A DNA stretch of 64,000 bases from JAKAVN01 sp963796565 (GCA_963796565.1 CAWCMA010000010.1:62001-126000), one strand, 5' to 3'. Shown: positions 1 through 9,347, counted from the first letter of the stretch. The notes: generated by a model not told the origin, from the sequence alone. Numbers and translations are program-made.

Positions 1-1389
1 CATTTTATCGATTCGTACGCGCTCGACGTTGAGGATTTTGCCGCGCAGCGGCAAGATCGCCTGGGTGCGGCGGTCGCGGCCCTGTTTGGCCGACCCGCCG
101 GCCGAATCGCCCTCCACGATATACAGTTCGCTGCGCGCTGGGTCGCGCTCCTGGCAGTCGGCGAGCTTGCCTGGCAGCGAGCCCGAATCGAGCGCGCCCT
201 TGCGCCGCACCAGATCCTTGGCCTTGCGCGCCGCCTCGCGGGCGCTGGCGGCCTCGATCGCGCGATTGATGATCTTGCGTGCGTCGGATGGATTCTCCTC
301 GAGGTACTCGCCGAGCTTTTCGTTGACCAGCGCGGCGACCATCCCCTCGACTTCGGAGTTGCCCAACTTGGTCTTGGTCTGGCCCTCGAACTGCGGCTCG
401 GGCAGCTTGACGCTGATTATCGAGACCAGGCCCTCGCGGGCGTCCTCGCCCTCCAGGCGCATCTCTTTGTTTTTGAACAGGTTGTTCTTCTGCGCATAGA
501 AATTGATCGTGCGGGTGAGCGCGGACTTGAGTCCCGACAGATGAGTGCCGCCCTCGACGGTGTGGATGTTGTTGGCGTAAGTGAACATCACTTCATGAAA
601 GGCGTTGGTCCATTGCAGCGCGACTTCGATATCCACCCCCTCACGCACGCCTTTGAAAAAGATCACGTCGCTGAGCTGATCGTTGCCGGCCGTCAGCGAT
701 TCGACGAACTCCGCGATGCCGCCTTCGTAATGAAATTCCTCGGCCTTGCCGCTGCGCTCGTCTTTGATGCGAATCTTCAGCCCGGCGTTGAGGTAAGCCA
801 TGTCGCGCAGATAGCGCGCGATGGTCTCGTACTTGAATTTAATCTCGGGAAAAATCTTGGGGTCGGGGGAGAAAGTGGTTTTGGTGCCACTCACCTTGGT
901 TGCGCCGCGCTCTTCGACCTTGGTCTTGGGCGCGCCGCGCTCGTAGCGCTGGTAGTACAACTTGCCGTCGCGCCGGACTTCGACCTCGAATTCCTCGCTG
1001 AGCGCGTTGACCACCGAGGCGCCGACGCCATGCAGACCACCGGAAACCTTGTACACGCCGCGATCGAACTTGCCGCCGGCGTGCAGCACCGTGTGCACGA
1101 CCTCGAGTGCCGAGCGTTTCTCGGTCGGATGCATATCGACCGGAATGCCGCGGCCGTTATCCTCGATCGAGATCTGATTGTCGCTCAGGATGACGACGTT
1201 GATCTCGTCGCAGAAGCCGCCGAGCGCCTCGTCGACCGAATTGTCGACGATCTCGTTGACCAGGTGATGCAGTCCGCGCTCGGCGGTGTCGCCGATATAC
1301 ATTCCGGGACGCTTGCGTACCGCCTCGAGACCCTCGAGCACTCTGATCGACTGGGCGCTGTAATCGTCTTGCGCTTGCTTGTTTGCCAT
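1..1389 (-). CDS. gyrB: DNA gyrase subunit B, N-terminal part (runs off window)
   Basis: ATP-dependent subunit of DNA gyrase, which introduces negative supercoils with GyrA. The 463 visible codons cover the GHKL ATPase domain (ALGGFCDEI, then the DNGRGIPVD nucleotide-binding loop and GGLHGVGASVVNALS), the transducer domain and the start of the TOPRIM domain with EGDSAGGSAKQGRDRRTQ close to the window edge. The start is the ATG at 1389, giving MANKQAQDDYSAQSIRVLEG, the usual beginning of the family. E. coli GyrB has 804 residues, so roughly the C-terminal 40 percent lies outside. ParE is the main alternative. The N-terminal sequence and gene form favour GyrB, but the discriminating C-terminal insert is not visible. 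A Shine-Dalgarno is not obvious. Confidence 0.93.
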   Translation of the reverse strand, partial: MANKQAQDDYSAQSIRVLEGLEAVRKRPGMYIGDTAERGLHHLVNEIVDNSVDEALGGFCDEINVVILSDNQISIEDNGRGIPVDMHPTEKRSALEVVHTVLHAGGKFDRGVYKVSGGLHGVGASVVNALSEEFEVEVRRDGKLYYQRYERGAPKTKVEERGATKVSGTKTTFSPDPKIFPEIKFKYETIARYLRDMAYLNAGLKIRIKDERSGKAEEFHYEGGIAEFVESLTAGNDQLSDVIFFKGVREGVDIEVALQWTNAFHEVMFTYANNIHTVEGGTHLSGLKSALTRTINFYAQKNNLFKNKEMRLEGEDAREGLVSIISVKLPEPQFEGQTKTKLGNSEVEGMVAALVNEKLGEYLEENPSDARKIINRAIEAASAREAARKAKDLVRRKGALDSGSLPGKLADCQERDPARSELYIVEGDSAGGSAKQGRDRRTQAILPLRGKILNVERVRIDKM

Positions 1390-1885
1390 TAGAAAAAGGT
1401 TTTGACCACCCCGCGATAACCATAACTCCACTGGCCGGACGCCCTCGCGCGAGTGCCGTCCGCGACCGCATCCAGTGGAATTTTCATCAAATGCCGATAC
1501 GCGTTTGTAATGTTTTCAGTCTATGTCAAAGCCGCCGCCAAGTAAAGAAATTGGCGGCGTCGAATCGCGGCTCGCTCCAGTGCAATCAAACATCGGTTTG
1601 ATATGGGTCACAGAAATCCAAAAGATGCGATTCTTTGGGTATAATTATAGACTTGGAGAAACTTGGATCGGGAGCGCTGTGCGAAAATCTGTAAGCGCTC
1701 TAATAAAATTATGTTTGAGTCATGAGTGGGTCAGGTTTCGGCCATCAAAAACGACCGTCAGCAGCATCCTGAAAATGCCCTTGAACGAGTCGCCAAGACG
1801 GCTCGATGTTATTGAAGCATCGCCCTCACTGGGTCGACTGGGCACCGGGCGGTGCCGAGGACAAAATATGCTAAGAAAGGCTGGG
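1390..1885. other. intergenic region upstream of gyrB
   Basis: Nearly 500 bases without a convincing gene, locally richer in A+T than the neighbours (for example around 1636-1650 and 1695-1715). It should hold the gyrB promoter on the minus strand. A perfect TTGACA lies at 1524-1529 (minus), but no good -10 box follows at the right distance. A 6-7 bp hairpin (GGCACC / GGTGCC, 1841-1856) lies just downstream of the dsbD stop without a T-run. A short plus-strand reading frame from about 1726 is too short to call. Confidence 0.4.
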
Positions 1886-3931
1886 TTAGGGTGTAGCCGC
1901 GAGCTTGGCGTACATTCGAGGCGGGGTTGCGCGGACTTCGGGCAGACCGTCCATCTCGTCAACTTCACGCAAATCGAACAGGAAGCGATGGGAGTCCAAG
2001 TAGCCGACCTCGCGCTTTAATATGCGCCCGTGCTTGTCGATGAAAACCGTCGTCGGCACGCCTCTCACGTCGTACTTCATCGCGAGTTCCGAGTTGCGGT
2101 TGTTGCGCTCAGTGATGTCGGCCTTAAGACGCACGAAGTGTGATGCGGCCTCGATAACCGCCGGGTCGCGGAACGTCGTCCGCGCCATCTCGCGGCAAGG
2201 GACGCACCAGGCGGCGCTGAAATCGATCAGCACCGGTTTGTTTGCCGCGCGGGCCTGGTTGAGGACGGTGACGTCGTACGGATCGAAGGCGAGTTGCGCC
2301 GCCGGCTTGGCCGGGGAGAACAGCAGCATCCAGAGGAGCGCGCCCAGCGAGAATGTTCCCAGCACGCTGCGGAAAATCAGAAACGGACGCCAGTGGCGTC
2401 CCGCCGGACTGATGAAGCCCAGGAAGATGCCGGCCGCGACGACGTAATACGGCATGATGCGCATCGTCCAGCCACGCACCACCGGGTCCAGGAAGTACAG
2501 CGCCAGCCCGACCAGCACGAAGCCGAAAAGCTGCTCGACCCATGCGAGCCAGTCGCCCGAGCGCGGCAAGGTCTTGATGTGGCCGGCCGCCAGGGCCAGC
2601 GCGATGTAGGGCAGTCCGAGTCCGATCGCCAGAGTGAAGAAGAGCGTGAAACCGAAAACGGGACTCTGGCTACGCTCGACCATCAGCAGCAGCCCCAATA
2701 CGATCGGCCCGATACATGGGGCCGCGACCACGCCCATCCCGAGGCCCATCAAGAGCGAGCCGAGATAACCTGGCCGTCCCACTCCCGCCCGGCGCATCAG
2801 CCATTGCGGCGGTTGAAGCGAGAACAGCCCGAAGCTGGAGGCCGCCAGTACCAGCAGCATCGCGGCGATAGCGATCAGCACCAATGGATTTTGCAGCGCC
2901 GCGCCGAACAGTCCTCCGGAAAGCGCCACGGCGACGCCAGCCAGCGAAAACGTAAGCGCGATCCCGAGAACGTAGATGACCGCGAGCACGGCGATTTTTC
3001 GCGGACCACCGCCCTGATTGCCGAAGTACGCGATCGTCACGCCGATCAACGGGTAAACGCACGGCGTCAAATTCAACGCGAGTCCGCCGAGCAGCACCGC
3101 GAGCAGTCCGATCACGATCCCGTGGGCGAGAAAGATATTGACCAGTTCCGAGCCTGGCGCTTCCGCGCCGCCGTTGTCTGACGAACCATCTGGCGAATTG
3201 TCCGACGAATTGTCTGGCGAGACCTCGGAGGAATCGCCGGACGAGTCGCTGCCGGTATCGCCGAAAGCCACCGGGACTAGGCAAGCGCGCTCAAGCGCGG
3301 CATGTGGTGCGGAGACGGCCGAGGACGGCTGCATCGAGCCCAATGAGGCGCTGGCGCTGACCTTGGCCGGCGGCATGCAGATGTTGTCGTTGCACGGCTG
3401 GTATTCCAGCGTAACCGCGACTTCGGCGCCCGCGTCCGGCTTGAAGGCCGCCGCAGCACTCAGGGGCACAGTGAATTTCATCGTGCCGGTGAAAACCGAA
3501 AGTTTTTCGCCGCCGGAAAACGGGGGTGCGATCTCGTCTGCCGGCGGGTAGGTAACGGCGCCCGCTTTTACCGCTGTGGGCGGACTCACCGAGAGCGTGG
3601 TCCGGATGAAATCGGCCGAGTTCGGATGGTCAGAGTTGATATGCCATCCGGGAAGAATCTCGGCCTCGACCTCGAGCGGGATGGTCGCGCCCGGCTTGAG
3701 CGCGCCGCCCAGCTTGAGCGCTTCGATTTTGACGACTTCCGAGGGATTCGGCAGGGGCTTCGAGTCTTGCGCACGCGCGGTCCGCTGCCATGCGAGTTGC
3801 GCGGCCATCGCGATACTCAAAACAACAACGACGGCCAATGCGCCCGGCAACCGACAAGCTGCGCCGGCGGGGCCATGATTGGATCTCCGCTGTTTGAAAA
3901 AGCGCCACAAAGGGCGGTACCGACTTATCAC
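1886..3931 (-). CDS. dsbD: Thiol:disulfide interchange protein DsbD (cytochrome c biogenesis type)
   Basis: Membrane reductant conductor that passes electrons from cytoplasmic thioredoxin to periplasmic thiol proteins. Domains in order: a signal segment (about residues 30-50, ending near ARAQ), a periplasmic alpha domain with the redox pair in QPCNDNICMPP, a Ser/Asp-rich linker, the transmembrane beta domain with its two conserved cysteines in NLTPCVYPLIG and AAPCIGPIVLG, and a C-terminal thioredoxin-like gamma domain with AAWCVPCREM. All three redox pairs are present, so it should be functional. The start is uncertain. The frame is open to a TTG at 3985, but a GTG at 3931 has AGGA nine bases upstream and gives a basic n-region, so I prefer it. 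It follows ribBX closely. Confidence 0.9.
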   Translation of the reverse strand: MISRYRPLWRFFKQRRSNHGPAGAACRLPGALAVVVVLSIAMAAQLAWQRTARAQDSKPLPNPSEVVKIEALKLGGALKPGATIPLEVEAEILPGWHINSDHPNSADFIRTTLSVSPPTAVKAGAVTYPPADEIAPPFSGGEKLSVFTGTMKFTVPLSAAAAFKPDAGAEVAVTLEYQPCNDNICMPPAKVSASASLGSMQPSSAVSAPHAALERACLVPVAFGDTGSDSSGDSSEVSPDNSSDNSPDGSSDNGGAEAPGSELVNIFLAHGIVIGLLAVLLGGLALNLTPCVYPLIGVTIAYFGNQGGGPRKIAVLAVIYVLGIALTFSLAGVAVALSGGLFGAALQNPLVLIAIAAMLLVLAASSFGLFSLQPPQWLMRRAGVGRPGYLGSLLMGLGMGVVAAPCIGPIVLGLLLMVERSQSPVFGFTLFFTLAIGLGLPYIALALAAGHIKTLPRSGDWLAWVEQLFGFVLVGLALYFLDPVVRGWTMRIMPYYVVAAGIFLGFISPAGRHWRPFLIFRSVLGTFSLGALLWMLLFSPAKPAAQLAFDPYDVTVLNQARAANKPVLIDFSAAWCVPCREMARTTFRDPAVIEAASHFVRLKADITERNNRNSELAMKYDVRGVPTTVFIDKHGRILKREVGYLDSHRFLFDLREVDEMDGLPEVRATPPRMYAKLAATP

Positions 3932-4012
3932 CTGCAATGATCCTGGCTTACAACTTACGAGTCCCGACCTGTAGTAATCCTGCAATCTGAAGTAATCGAC
4001 GAAGCCCGGTGC

Positions 4013-5203
4013 TCAACTTCCCGGCACCGCTTCGCCGTCGGAAAGCGGTTCACTGCCGACGATCTCCAACCCGTATCCTGGCAGATTGGCGAGCCGGGGC
4101 GCCTGGTCGGACAACAGGATCATTTTGCGCACGCCGACGTCGCGCAGAATCTGCGCTCCTATTCCGTAGTCGCGGAAGTCGGCCTCGGGGGGGCTCAGAT
4201 GGGTGCTGGCACGAAGGTACCAGTTGCGGCGCGCGGTCACCGCGGCGCGGCTGTTGTCGATGTCACTGGCGATCGCGTCGGACTCACGCTTGAGGTAAAG
4301 GATAACGCCCTCGCCGATCGCGGAGATACGCGCCATCGCGGCCTGCAGAAGGCTGCGGGTATTGCGCGGCGAGTAACCGAAGACATCGCCGGGCAGGTAT
4401 TCGCGATGGGCCCGCACGCGCACCGTACGCTCGGGATCGATCGTGCCCATCACCAGCACCAGATGCTCAGTCGAATCGACCCGGTTGCGATAGACGAAGG
4501 CGCGAAACTCGCCGGATTGGGTGGGCAGGCGCGCCTCCGCAATCCGCTGCACCATCGTTTCGTTGCGCAGGCGATACTCGATAATGTCGGCAACCGTGAC
4601 GATTTTGAGTCCGTGAATGCGGGCGAACTCCACCAGGTCGTCGCGCCGCGCCATCGTGCCGTCCTCTTTGAGGATCTCGCAGATGACCCCGGCCGGTTTG
4701 AGCCCCGCCAGCCGCGCCAGGTCGACCCCGCCTTCGGTCTGGCCGGTGCGCACCAGCACTCCGCCCTCGCGCGCGCGCAGCGGATAGACGTAGCCGGGGC
4801 TGACGAATTCGGCGCCGGTGGCGTCCTCGCGCACGGCTTGTAGAATCGTGGTCGCGCGATCGCGGGCGGAGATGCCCGAGCCGCCGGCGCGCCGCGCGGT
4901 TATCGGCACGGTGAAGGCGGTGCCGAGCGGGGCCTGATTGTCGCCGACCATCATGCTCAGTCCGAGCTGGTCGATCCGCTCAGGCGCCATCGGCAAGCAA
5001 ATCAGGCCACGCCCGTGCTTGGCCATGAAGTTGATGGCCTCGGTGGTGGCCAACTCGGCCGCCATGCAGAGGTCGCCCTCGTTTTCGCGTTGCTCGTCAT
5101 CCATCAGGATGATCATGCGGCCGCGGCGGATTTCCTCGAGCGCTTCCTCGATAGAGATAAACGGGGCCTTGCTCTTCTCGCGCGGAACTAATTCGCCAAA
5201 CAT
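4013..5203 (-). CDS. ribB: 3,4-dihydroxy-2-butanone-4-phosphate synthase with degenerate GTP cyclohydrolase II domain (RibBX type)
   Basis: The N-terminal half (about residues 15-210) is a complete RibB domain that makes the four-carbon riboflavin precursor from ribulose 5-phosphate. DDEQRENEGDL, HGRGLICLPM and GHTEGG-like RTGQTEGGVDLARL are readable. The C-terminal half resembles GTP cyclohydrolase II and keeps DYGIGAQILRDVGVRKM. However, the zinc site is gone: the expected HSECLTGD...CDCG region reads RAHREYLPGDVFGYSPRN, without the three cysteines. Such inactive RibA-like extensions are known as RibX in proteobacterial RibBX proteins. GTP cyclohydrolase II activity must then come from another gene, not seen here. 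The ATG at 5203 follows AAGG closely. ribF lies 50 kb away. Confidence 0.9.
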   Translation of the reverse strand: MFGELVPREKSKAPFISIEEALEEIRRGRMIILMDDEQRENEGDLCMAAELATTEAINFMAKHGRGLICLPMAPERIDQLGLSMMVGDNQAPLGTAFTVPITARRAGGSGISARDRATTILQAVREDATGAEFVSPGYVYPLRAREGGVLVRTGQTEGGVDLARLAGLKPAGVICEILKEDGTMARRDDLVEFARIHGLKIVTVADIIEYRLRNETMVQRIAEARLPTQSGEFRAFVYRNRVDSTEHLVLVMGTIDPERTVRVRAHREYLPGDVFGYSPRNTRSLLQAAMARISAIGEGVILYLKRESDAIASDIDNSRAAVTARRNWYLRASTHLSPPEADFRDYGIGAQILRDVGVRKMILLSDQAPRLANLPGYGLEIVGSEPLSDGEAVPGS

Positions 5204-5329
5204 GCCTTAATCTTACACCACCACTCGCCTCCGCGTGAATCCCGCCGCGACGGCCGATCCAGGGCAATTTTGAAATCCGCTTCGTCGAGCTATGACGGCT
5301 CTTTCCCTTGGCTAGTTTCGGCGAGGGGG

Positions 5330-6076
5330 TTAGTCGGTAACCTTTTTGCCCGCCGCTTTCTCAGACAGGTTTTTCATAACCTGATCGACTGCCGCGACGA
5401 CGGAAAATGCGGTGCCCCGGTTACACTGCATGGCCTGACGCCTTTCGCGGCCGGGGTGAATCAGATTCCTAAAATCTTTGGCGAGCCTCGCCTGGATGGC
5501 GGTGTTTTCGGAGATTTCTCCCAGCTCGCGCGCCACCTCGATGTAGTGGATGAGATCCCAACCTTCGGGCTCCCCAGGATCGGGTTGCCTGTTGAACTTT
5601 ACCCTTTCCTGAGCGCGCGCGACCGCTGCTTTTCTGGATTCGAGGTCAGAGCGGGCGACGGCCCACAGCAAGAGTGCCTCGACGAGCGAGCCACCCAATA
5701 CTGTGACCGCCTTCCACTCTCTATTGCGTAGTCCCGCTTCGACATAGCCCAAATCAAACCGAAGAGTATCGCGCCACTGTTCATCATCGATGAACGCGAG
5801 CTCATTACTTTCGGCGGCAGCTGGAGGCTCGTCCGGGCAATCAGGGAGAAAGCCTCTGATGGACCACAGCGCGTTATGATCGCCAGGGCGGGGCCACCCG
5901 ATCATTCCACTGCTGGAGAAAGTGTTGACTGTATGCCGAAGCGCCCCCCGGGCCACGACAAAGACCGCATATCCCCGATCGTCGAGCGTCAGCAATTCGT
6001 CAGGCAGCCGGTCGAGAAGATCTACAATTCCTGCCAACGCGGGAACCCGCCCTAATTCTAGTCGGCTGGGCGCCAT
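5330..6076 (-). CDS. Hypothetical protein, HEPN-like C-terminal region
   Basis: A 248-residue protein I do not recognise. It has no signal peptide or membrane segment. The second half is predicted helical (RDTLRFDLGYVEAGLRNREW, then GGSLVEALLLWAVARSD) and ends with KDFRNLIHPGRERRQ. That arrangement (a helix pair, then R-N-x-x-H-P-G-R) is common in HEPN or DUF4145-like families, but the R-to-H spacing is shorter than the usual RNase motif. The gene stands alone between ribBX and a gene remnant, which suggests an acquired cassette. No clear Shine-Dalgarno precedes the ATG at 6076. The function is unknown, and a toxin or phage-defence role would be speculation. Confidence 0.6.
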   Translation of the reverse strand: MAPSRLELGRVPALAGIVDLLDRLPDELLTLDDRGYAVFVVARGALRHTVNTFSSSGMIGWPRPGDHNALWSIRGFLPDCPDEPPAAAESNELAFIDDEQWRDTLRFDLGYVEAGLRNREWKAVTVLGGSLVEALLLWAVARSDLESRKAAVARAQERVKFNRQPDPGEPEGWDLIHYIEVARELGEISENTAIQARLAKDFRNLIHPGRERRQAMQCNRGTAFSVVAAVDQVMKNLSEKAAGKKVTD

Positions 6077-6110
6077 TGTCTCGGGCCGCGCTGCCTAACC
6101 GAAGTTTTGA

Positions 6111-6380
6111 TCGATTACCGAGATTATTTCCGTCGGGACCACACGAGCCATTAGCGGTTATCCATACTTCACCGGTCCACCAGAAGCCAAGGCGAGAAAG
6201 GTAGGTTTTCGACTGGCCGCAGCCTTGCTCGCGATTCCTACCGAGCGAGAATATGGAGCTGATGTTGAGCGCCATCGCCTCGGTGGTGGCCCTCCCGCCG
6301 CGATGGTTGATTTGGCGCGCGTAATAGCGCGCTCGCCAGCCGCCCCGGACTTTGCCAAACTGGCCGCATTCCTCAAGTGA
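6111..6380 (+). pseudogene. 3' remnant of an unidentified gene upstream of the MFS exporter
   Basis: A reading frame of 89 codons is open from the in-frame TGA at 6108 to the TGA at 6378-6380. It has no ATG, GTG or TTG near its beginning. The translation (for example GYPYFTGPPEAKARKVGFRL, and later PDFAKLAAFLK at the end) reads like the C-terminus of a soluble protein rather than an antisense artefact. Its stop overlaps the GTG start of the MFS gene (AAGTGAGCG), the arrangement expected for translational coupling. I infer that an upstream gene was truncated, perhaps when the HEPN-like gene arrived. Family unknown. Confidence 0.35.
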
Positions 6381-7702
6381 GCGCTTCCATCGAGACTTCC
6401 GCCGAGACTTCTTCCGGGGGCAACCCGGCCGCGCCCGTCCAATCCGAACCCTTGGCCGAACCCCTGACGGGGCGGCTCGGCGCGTTCCGCGCGCTGCAGC
6501 ATCGCAACTTCCGGCTGTTCTTTGGCGGCCAGTTCGTCTCGCTCATCGGCACCTGGATGCAGTCGGTGGCGCAGGGATGGCTGGTGCTCAAGCTGACCGA
6601 CTCCGCTCTGATGCTCGGGGTGGTGAGTTTCGCCGGTTACCTCCCGGTGCTGCTGGTGACGCTGTTCGCCGGCGTGGTGGTCGACCATGCCGATCGGCGC
6701 CGGCTGATCGTCACCACCCAGGTGCTGCTGATGCTGAGCGCGTTCATCCTGGCGGCGCTCACCTGGGTCGGCATGGTGCGCGTCGAGTACGTCATCATAC
6801 TGGCCGCCGTAAACGGCCTGGTAACGGCCTTCGACATGCCGGGCCGCCAGACCTTCGTGGTCGAGATGGTGGGGCGCGAGGATTTGCCCAGCGCGATCGC
6901 GCTCAACTCGATGATCTTCAATGGCGCGCGCGTGGTCGGGCCCGCCGTCGCCGGAGTGTTGATCAGCGTAATCGGCATCGCGGGATGCTTTTTGCTGAAC
7001 GGCATCAGCTACATCGCGGTCATCTGGAGCCTGCTCGAGATGGAGCTGGTGGCGCGCGAGCTGCCGCGCATCGGCTCGGCGATGTTCACGCGCCTGCGCG
7101 AGGGCTTCGATTACATCTGGCATCATCGCGCGAGTTTCTACCTGCTGCTGCTGATCGCGCTCAACGCGGGCTTTGGAATGCAGTACTCGGTGCTGATTCC
7201 GGTCTTCGCCCGCGACGTATTGCATGGGGGCGCCCGCGCCTATGGCTTTCTGCTCGCCGCCCAGGGCGTGGGCGCGTTGCTCGGCGGCCTGGTGCTGGCC
7301 TCGTGCACGTCGCCCCGCGCGTTTCGTCAGAACCTCATCTTCGGCCTGTTCGGATCCGCGGCCGGAATTTTTGTTTTTGGCTTCTCGTCCCGGATGTGGC
7401 TGTCGCTGCTGGCGCAGATGGTGATCGGCGCGGGGCTGCTCAACCATACCGCGACCAGCAACACGATGCTTCAGATGTTCGTGTCGGATGAGCTGCGCGG
7501 GCGCGTGATGAGCATGTACACGCTTTCGTTCATCGGGCTCGCGCCGATTGGCAGCCTCGAGGTCGGCTATATCGGCGAGCGCATCAGCCCCCAAATCGCG
7601 GTCGCGGTATCGGCCGTGGCGGCGCTCGCCTGCGGCATTATCCTGCTCGCGAGGCTCTCCGTCATCGCCGACGCCCAGGCCGCTCGCGATCGGGCCGCCT
7701 GA
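6377..7702 (+). CDS. MFS transporter (EntS/MFS_3-type exporter)
   Basis: Inner-membrane major facilitator of 441 residues with about twelve hydrophobic segments. The cytoplasmic N-terminus ends in GAFRALQHRNFRLFFGGQFV, followed by a TM segment and the loop VVDHADRRRLIV, the typical MFS motif A position (D-x-x-x-R-R). The second half has SDELRGRVMSMYTLSFIGL, characteristic of the enterobactin-exporter-like MFS_3 family. The substrate is not predictable: siderophores, drugs and small organic acids are all exported by relatives. Translation starts at a GTG (6377) that overlaps the stop of the upstream remnant. A long open frame on the opposite strand is an antisense shadow of this gene. Confidence 0.87.
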   Translation: MSASIETSAETSSGGNPAAPVQSEPLAEPLTGRLGAFRALQHRNFRLFFGGQFVSLIGTWMQSVAQGWLVLKLTDSALMLGVVSFAGYLPVLLVTLFAGVVVDHADRRRLIVTTQVLLMLSAFILAALTWVGMVRVEYVIILAAVNGLVTAFDMPGRQTFVVEMVGREDLPSAIALNSMIFNGARVVGPAVAGVLISVIGIAGCFLLNGISYIAVIWSLLEMELVARELPRIGSAMFTRLREGFDYIWHHRASFYLLLLIALNAGFGMQYSVLIPVFARDVLHGGARAYGFLLAAQGVGALLGGLVLASCTSPRAFRQNLIFGLFGSAAGIFVFGFSSRMWLSLLAQMVIGAGLLNHTATSNTMLQMFVSDELRGRVMSMYTLSFIGLAPIGSLEVGYIGERISPQIAVAVSAVAALACGIILLARLSVIADAQAARDRAA

Positions 7703-7781
7703 GCACTTGGCCAGGGCCGCGCGTGATACGAATCGTGATACGGATAGTGAGACGTTCGTTTTTGAGCAAGTCGAGTCTCAG

Positions 7782-9245
7782 ATGAGTCCCTCGCGGTCGA
7801 AAAAGGGACGGGTGGCAGCCGGGCGGGCCGAAAAACGCGACGCGCGCGCCGAGTTGTTGCGCGCGATGCCGCCGGTCGACGAATGCCTGCGCGCATGCGA
7901 GGGAGTTGTCGGGATCGACGGGCTGGGCCGCGAATACGTCAAGCTGATGGTGCGCCGGGCCCAGGCCGAACTACGGCTTGCGGTTCTATCGCCGGGGCTC
8001 GCGGATGCGTCCGCCGCGCCCACGCGCCAGGCGATGGTCGAGGAGATAGTCCGGCGCACGCGCGCCGCTATCGAGGCCGACGAGCCCGCCTTGCGTTCCG
8101 TGATCAATGCGACCGGCGTGGTGCTTCATACCAATCTGGGCCGCGCGCTGCTGGCCGAGCCGGCGATCGAGGCCGTAGCAGCGGCGGCGCGGTCGGCGGT
8201 CAACCTCGAGTATGACTTCGAGAGCGGCGGCCGCGGCGAGCGCGACGCGCTGGTCGAAGAGGAGCTGTGCGCGTTGAGCGGCGCCGAGGCGGCGACCGTG
8301 GTCAACAACAACGCCGCCGCCGTGTTGCTCGCGCTCAACTCGCTCGCCGCCGGGCGCGAAGTGGTGGTGTCGCGCGGCGAGTTGATCGAAATCGGCGGCA
8401 CGTTCAGGCTGCCCGACTTGATGGAGCATAGCGGCGCGCGGCTGCGCGAAGTCGGCACCACCAACCGCACGCATCCCGCCGACTACGAACGCGCCATCGG
8501 TCCCGACACCGCGCTCCTGCTCAAGGTCCATCCCTCCAACTACCGGGTGGTCGGCTTCACCGCCGAAGTTGGGCTGGCCGAGCTAGTGGAAATCGGACGA
8601 CGCCACGGAATCGACGTGGTCGAGGACCTGGGTGCCGGCGCGCTGATCGATCTGGGGCGGCTCGGCCTGCCCCGCGAGCCGATAGTTGCCGAGCGCATCG
8701 CGGCCGGCGCCGCGCTGGTGACGTTTTCGGGCGACAAGCTGCTTGGCGGACCGCAGGCGGGAATATCGGTGGGCCGGCGCGAGCTGGTGAAGCGGATGCG
8801 CGCGAACGCCCTTAGGCGGGCGCTCCGCTGCGACAAGCTGACGCTGGCGGCTCTGGAAGCCACTTTGCGGCTTTATCTTCGCGCCGGCGACCTGGCCGCG
8901 ACACTGCCCACGCTGCGCTACCTGAGCCGCACGGTGGGCGAACTCGAGCTAATCGCCGAACGCGCCCGCGAGATCCTGGCCGAGCGTCTTGGCGGAGATT
9001 TCCGCCTCGAGGTCGTTCCGGCGCTCTCGCAAATTGGATCGGGTGCGCAGCCCACCGAAGAGATTCCTTCCCGCGCCGTGCGCGTGACGCATCCGGAGCT
9101 TGCGCCTGAGGTCATTGCCGCGATGTTTCGCGCGGCGCGCCCGCCCGTCATCGGCCGCATCGCGGACGACGCCTTCCTGCTCGACGTGAGAGCGGTAGAC
9201 GATGCGTCGGCGTTCGCGGTATCGTTTTTACATCCGCGGCCGTGA
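7782..9245 (+). CDS. selA: L-seryl-tRNA(Sec) selenium transferase
   Basis: PLP enzyme that converts Ser-tRNA(Sec) to selenocysteinyl-tRNA using selenophosphate, so the organism probably makes selenoproteins. The N-terminal domain contains LRSVINATGVVLHTNLGRAL, a SelA hallmark. The fold-type I core follows with NNNAAAVLLALN, VGTTNRTHPADY and the PLP lysine in TFSGDKLLGGPQAG. Its length of 487 residues is close to E. coli SelA (463). The ATG at 7782 is the first plausible start; the frame is open further upstream but there it overlaps the MFS gene end. selB, selC and selD are not in this window, so the gene is separated from its partners. Confidence 0.94.
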   Translation: MSPSRSKKGRVAAGRAEKRDARAELLRAMPPVDECLRACEGVVGIDGLGREYVKLMVRRAQAELRLAVLSPGLADASAAPTRQAMVEEIVRRTRAAIEADEPALRSVINATGVVLHTNLGRALLAEPAIEAVAAAARSAVNLEYDFESGGRGERDALVEEELCALSGAEAATVVNNNAAAVLLALNSLAAGREVVVSRGELIEIGGTFRLPDLMEHSGARLREVGTTNRTHPADYERAIGPDTALLLKVHPSNYRVVGFTAEVGLAELVEIGRRHGIDVVEDLGAGALIDLGRLGLPREPIVAERIAAGAALVTFSGDKLLGGPQAGISVGRRELVKRMRANALRRALRCDKLTLAALEATLRLYLRAGDLAATLPTLRYLSRTVGELELIAERAREILAERLGGDFRLEVVPALSQIGSGAQPTEEIPSRAVRVTHPELAPEVIAAMFRAARPPVIGRIADDAFLLDVRAVDDASAFAVSFLHPRP

Positions 9246-9347
9246 GCCGGCATGGCCGCCGCGATGTGCGTTGGGGGCTTGCGAGACGAATTTTGGCGCA
9301 GGGAAATGACCCACAGGCGAGGCGTGTAAAAACCAGGAGAGGATCCC

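Noticed and set aside
1524..1529. Perfect TTGACA on the minus strand upstream of gyrB
   Set aside because: No acceptable -10 box at 15-19 bases; kept only as a note in the intergenic entry.
1726..1800. Short plus-strand frame that looked like a transposase remnant
   Set aside because: About 24 codons before a stop, no inverted repeats or further conserved sequence nearby.
1841..1856. Hairpin after dsbD as an intrinsic terminator
   Set aside because: Stem of only 6-7 bp and no T-run on the minus strand.
6158..7594. 478-codon open frame on the minus strand
   Set aside because: It lies antisense to the MFS gene; its translation is a His/Gln/Arg-rich sequence typical of GC-rich antisense frames, with no domain.
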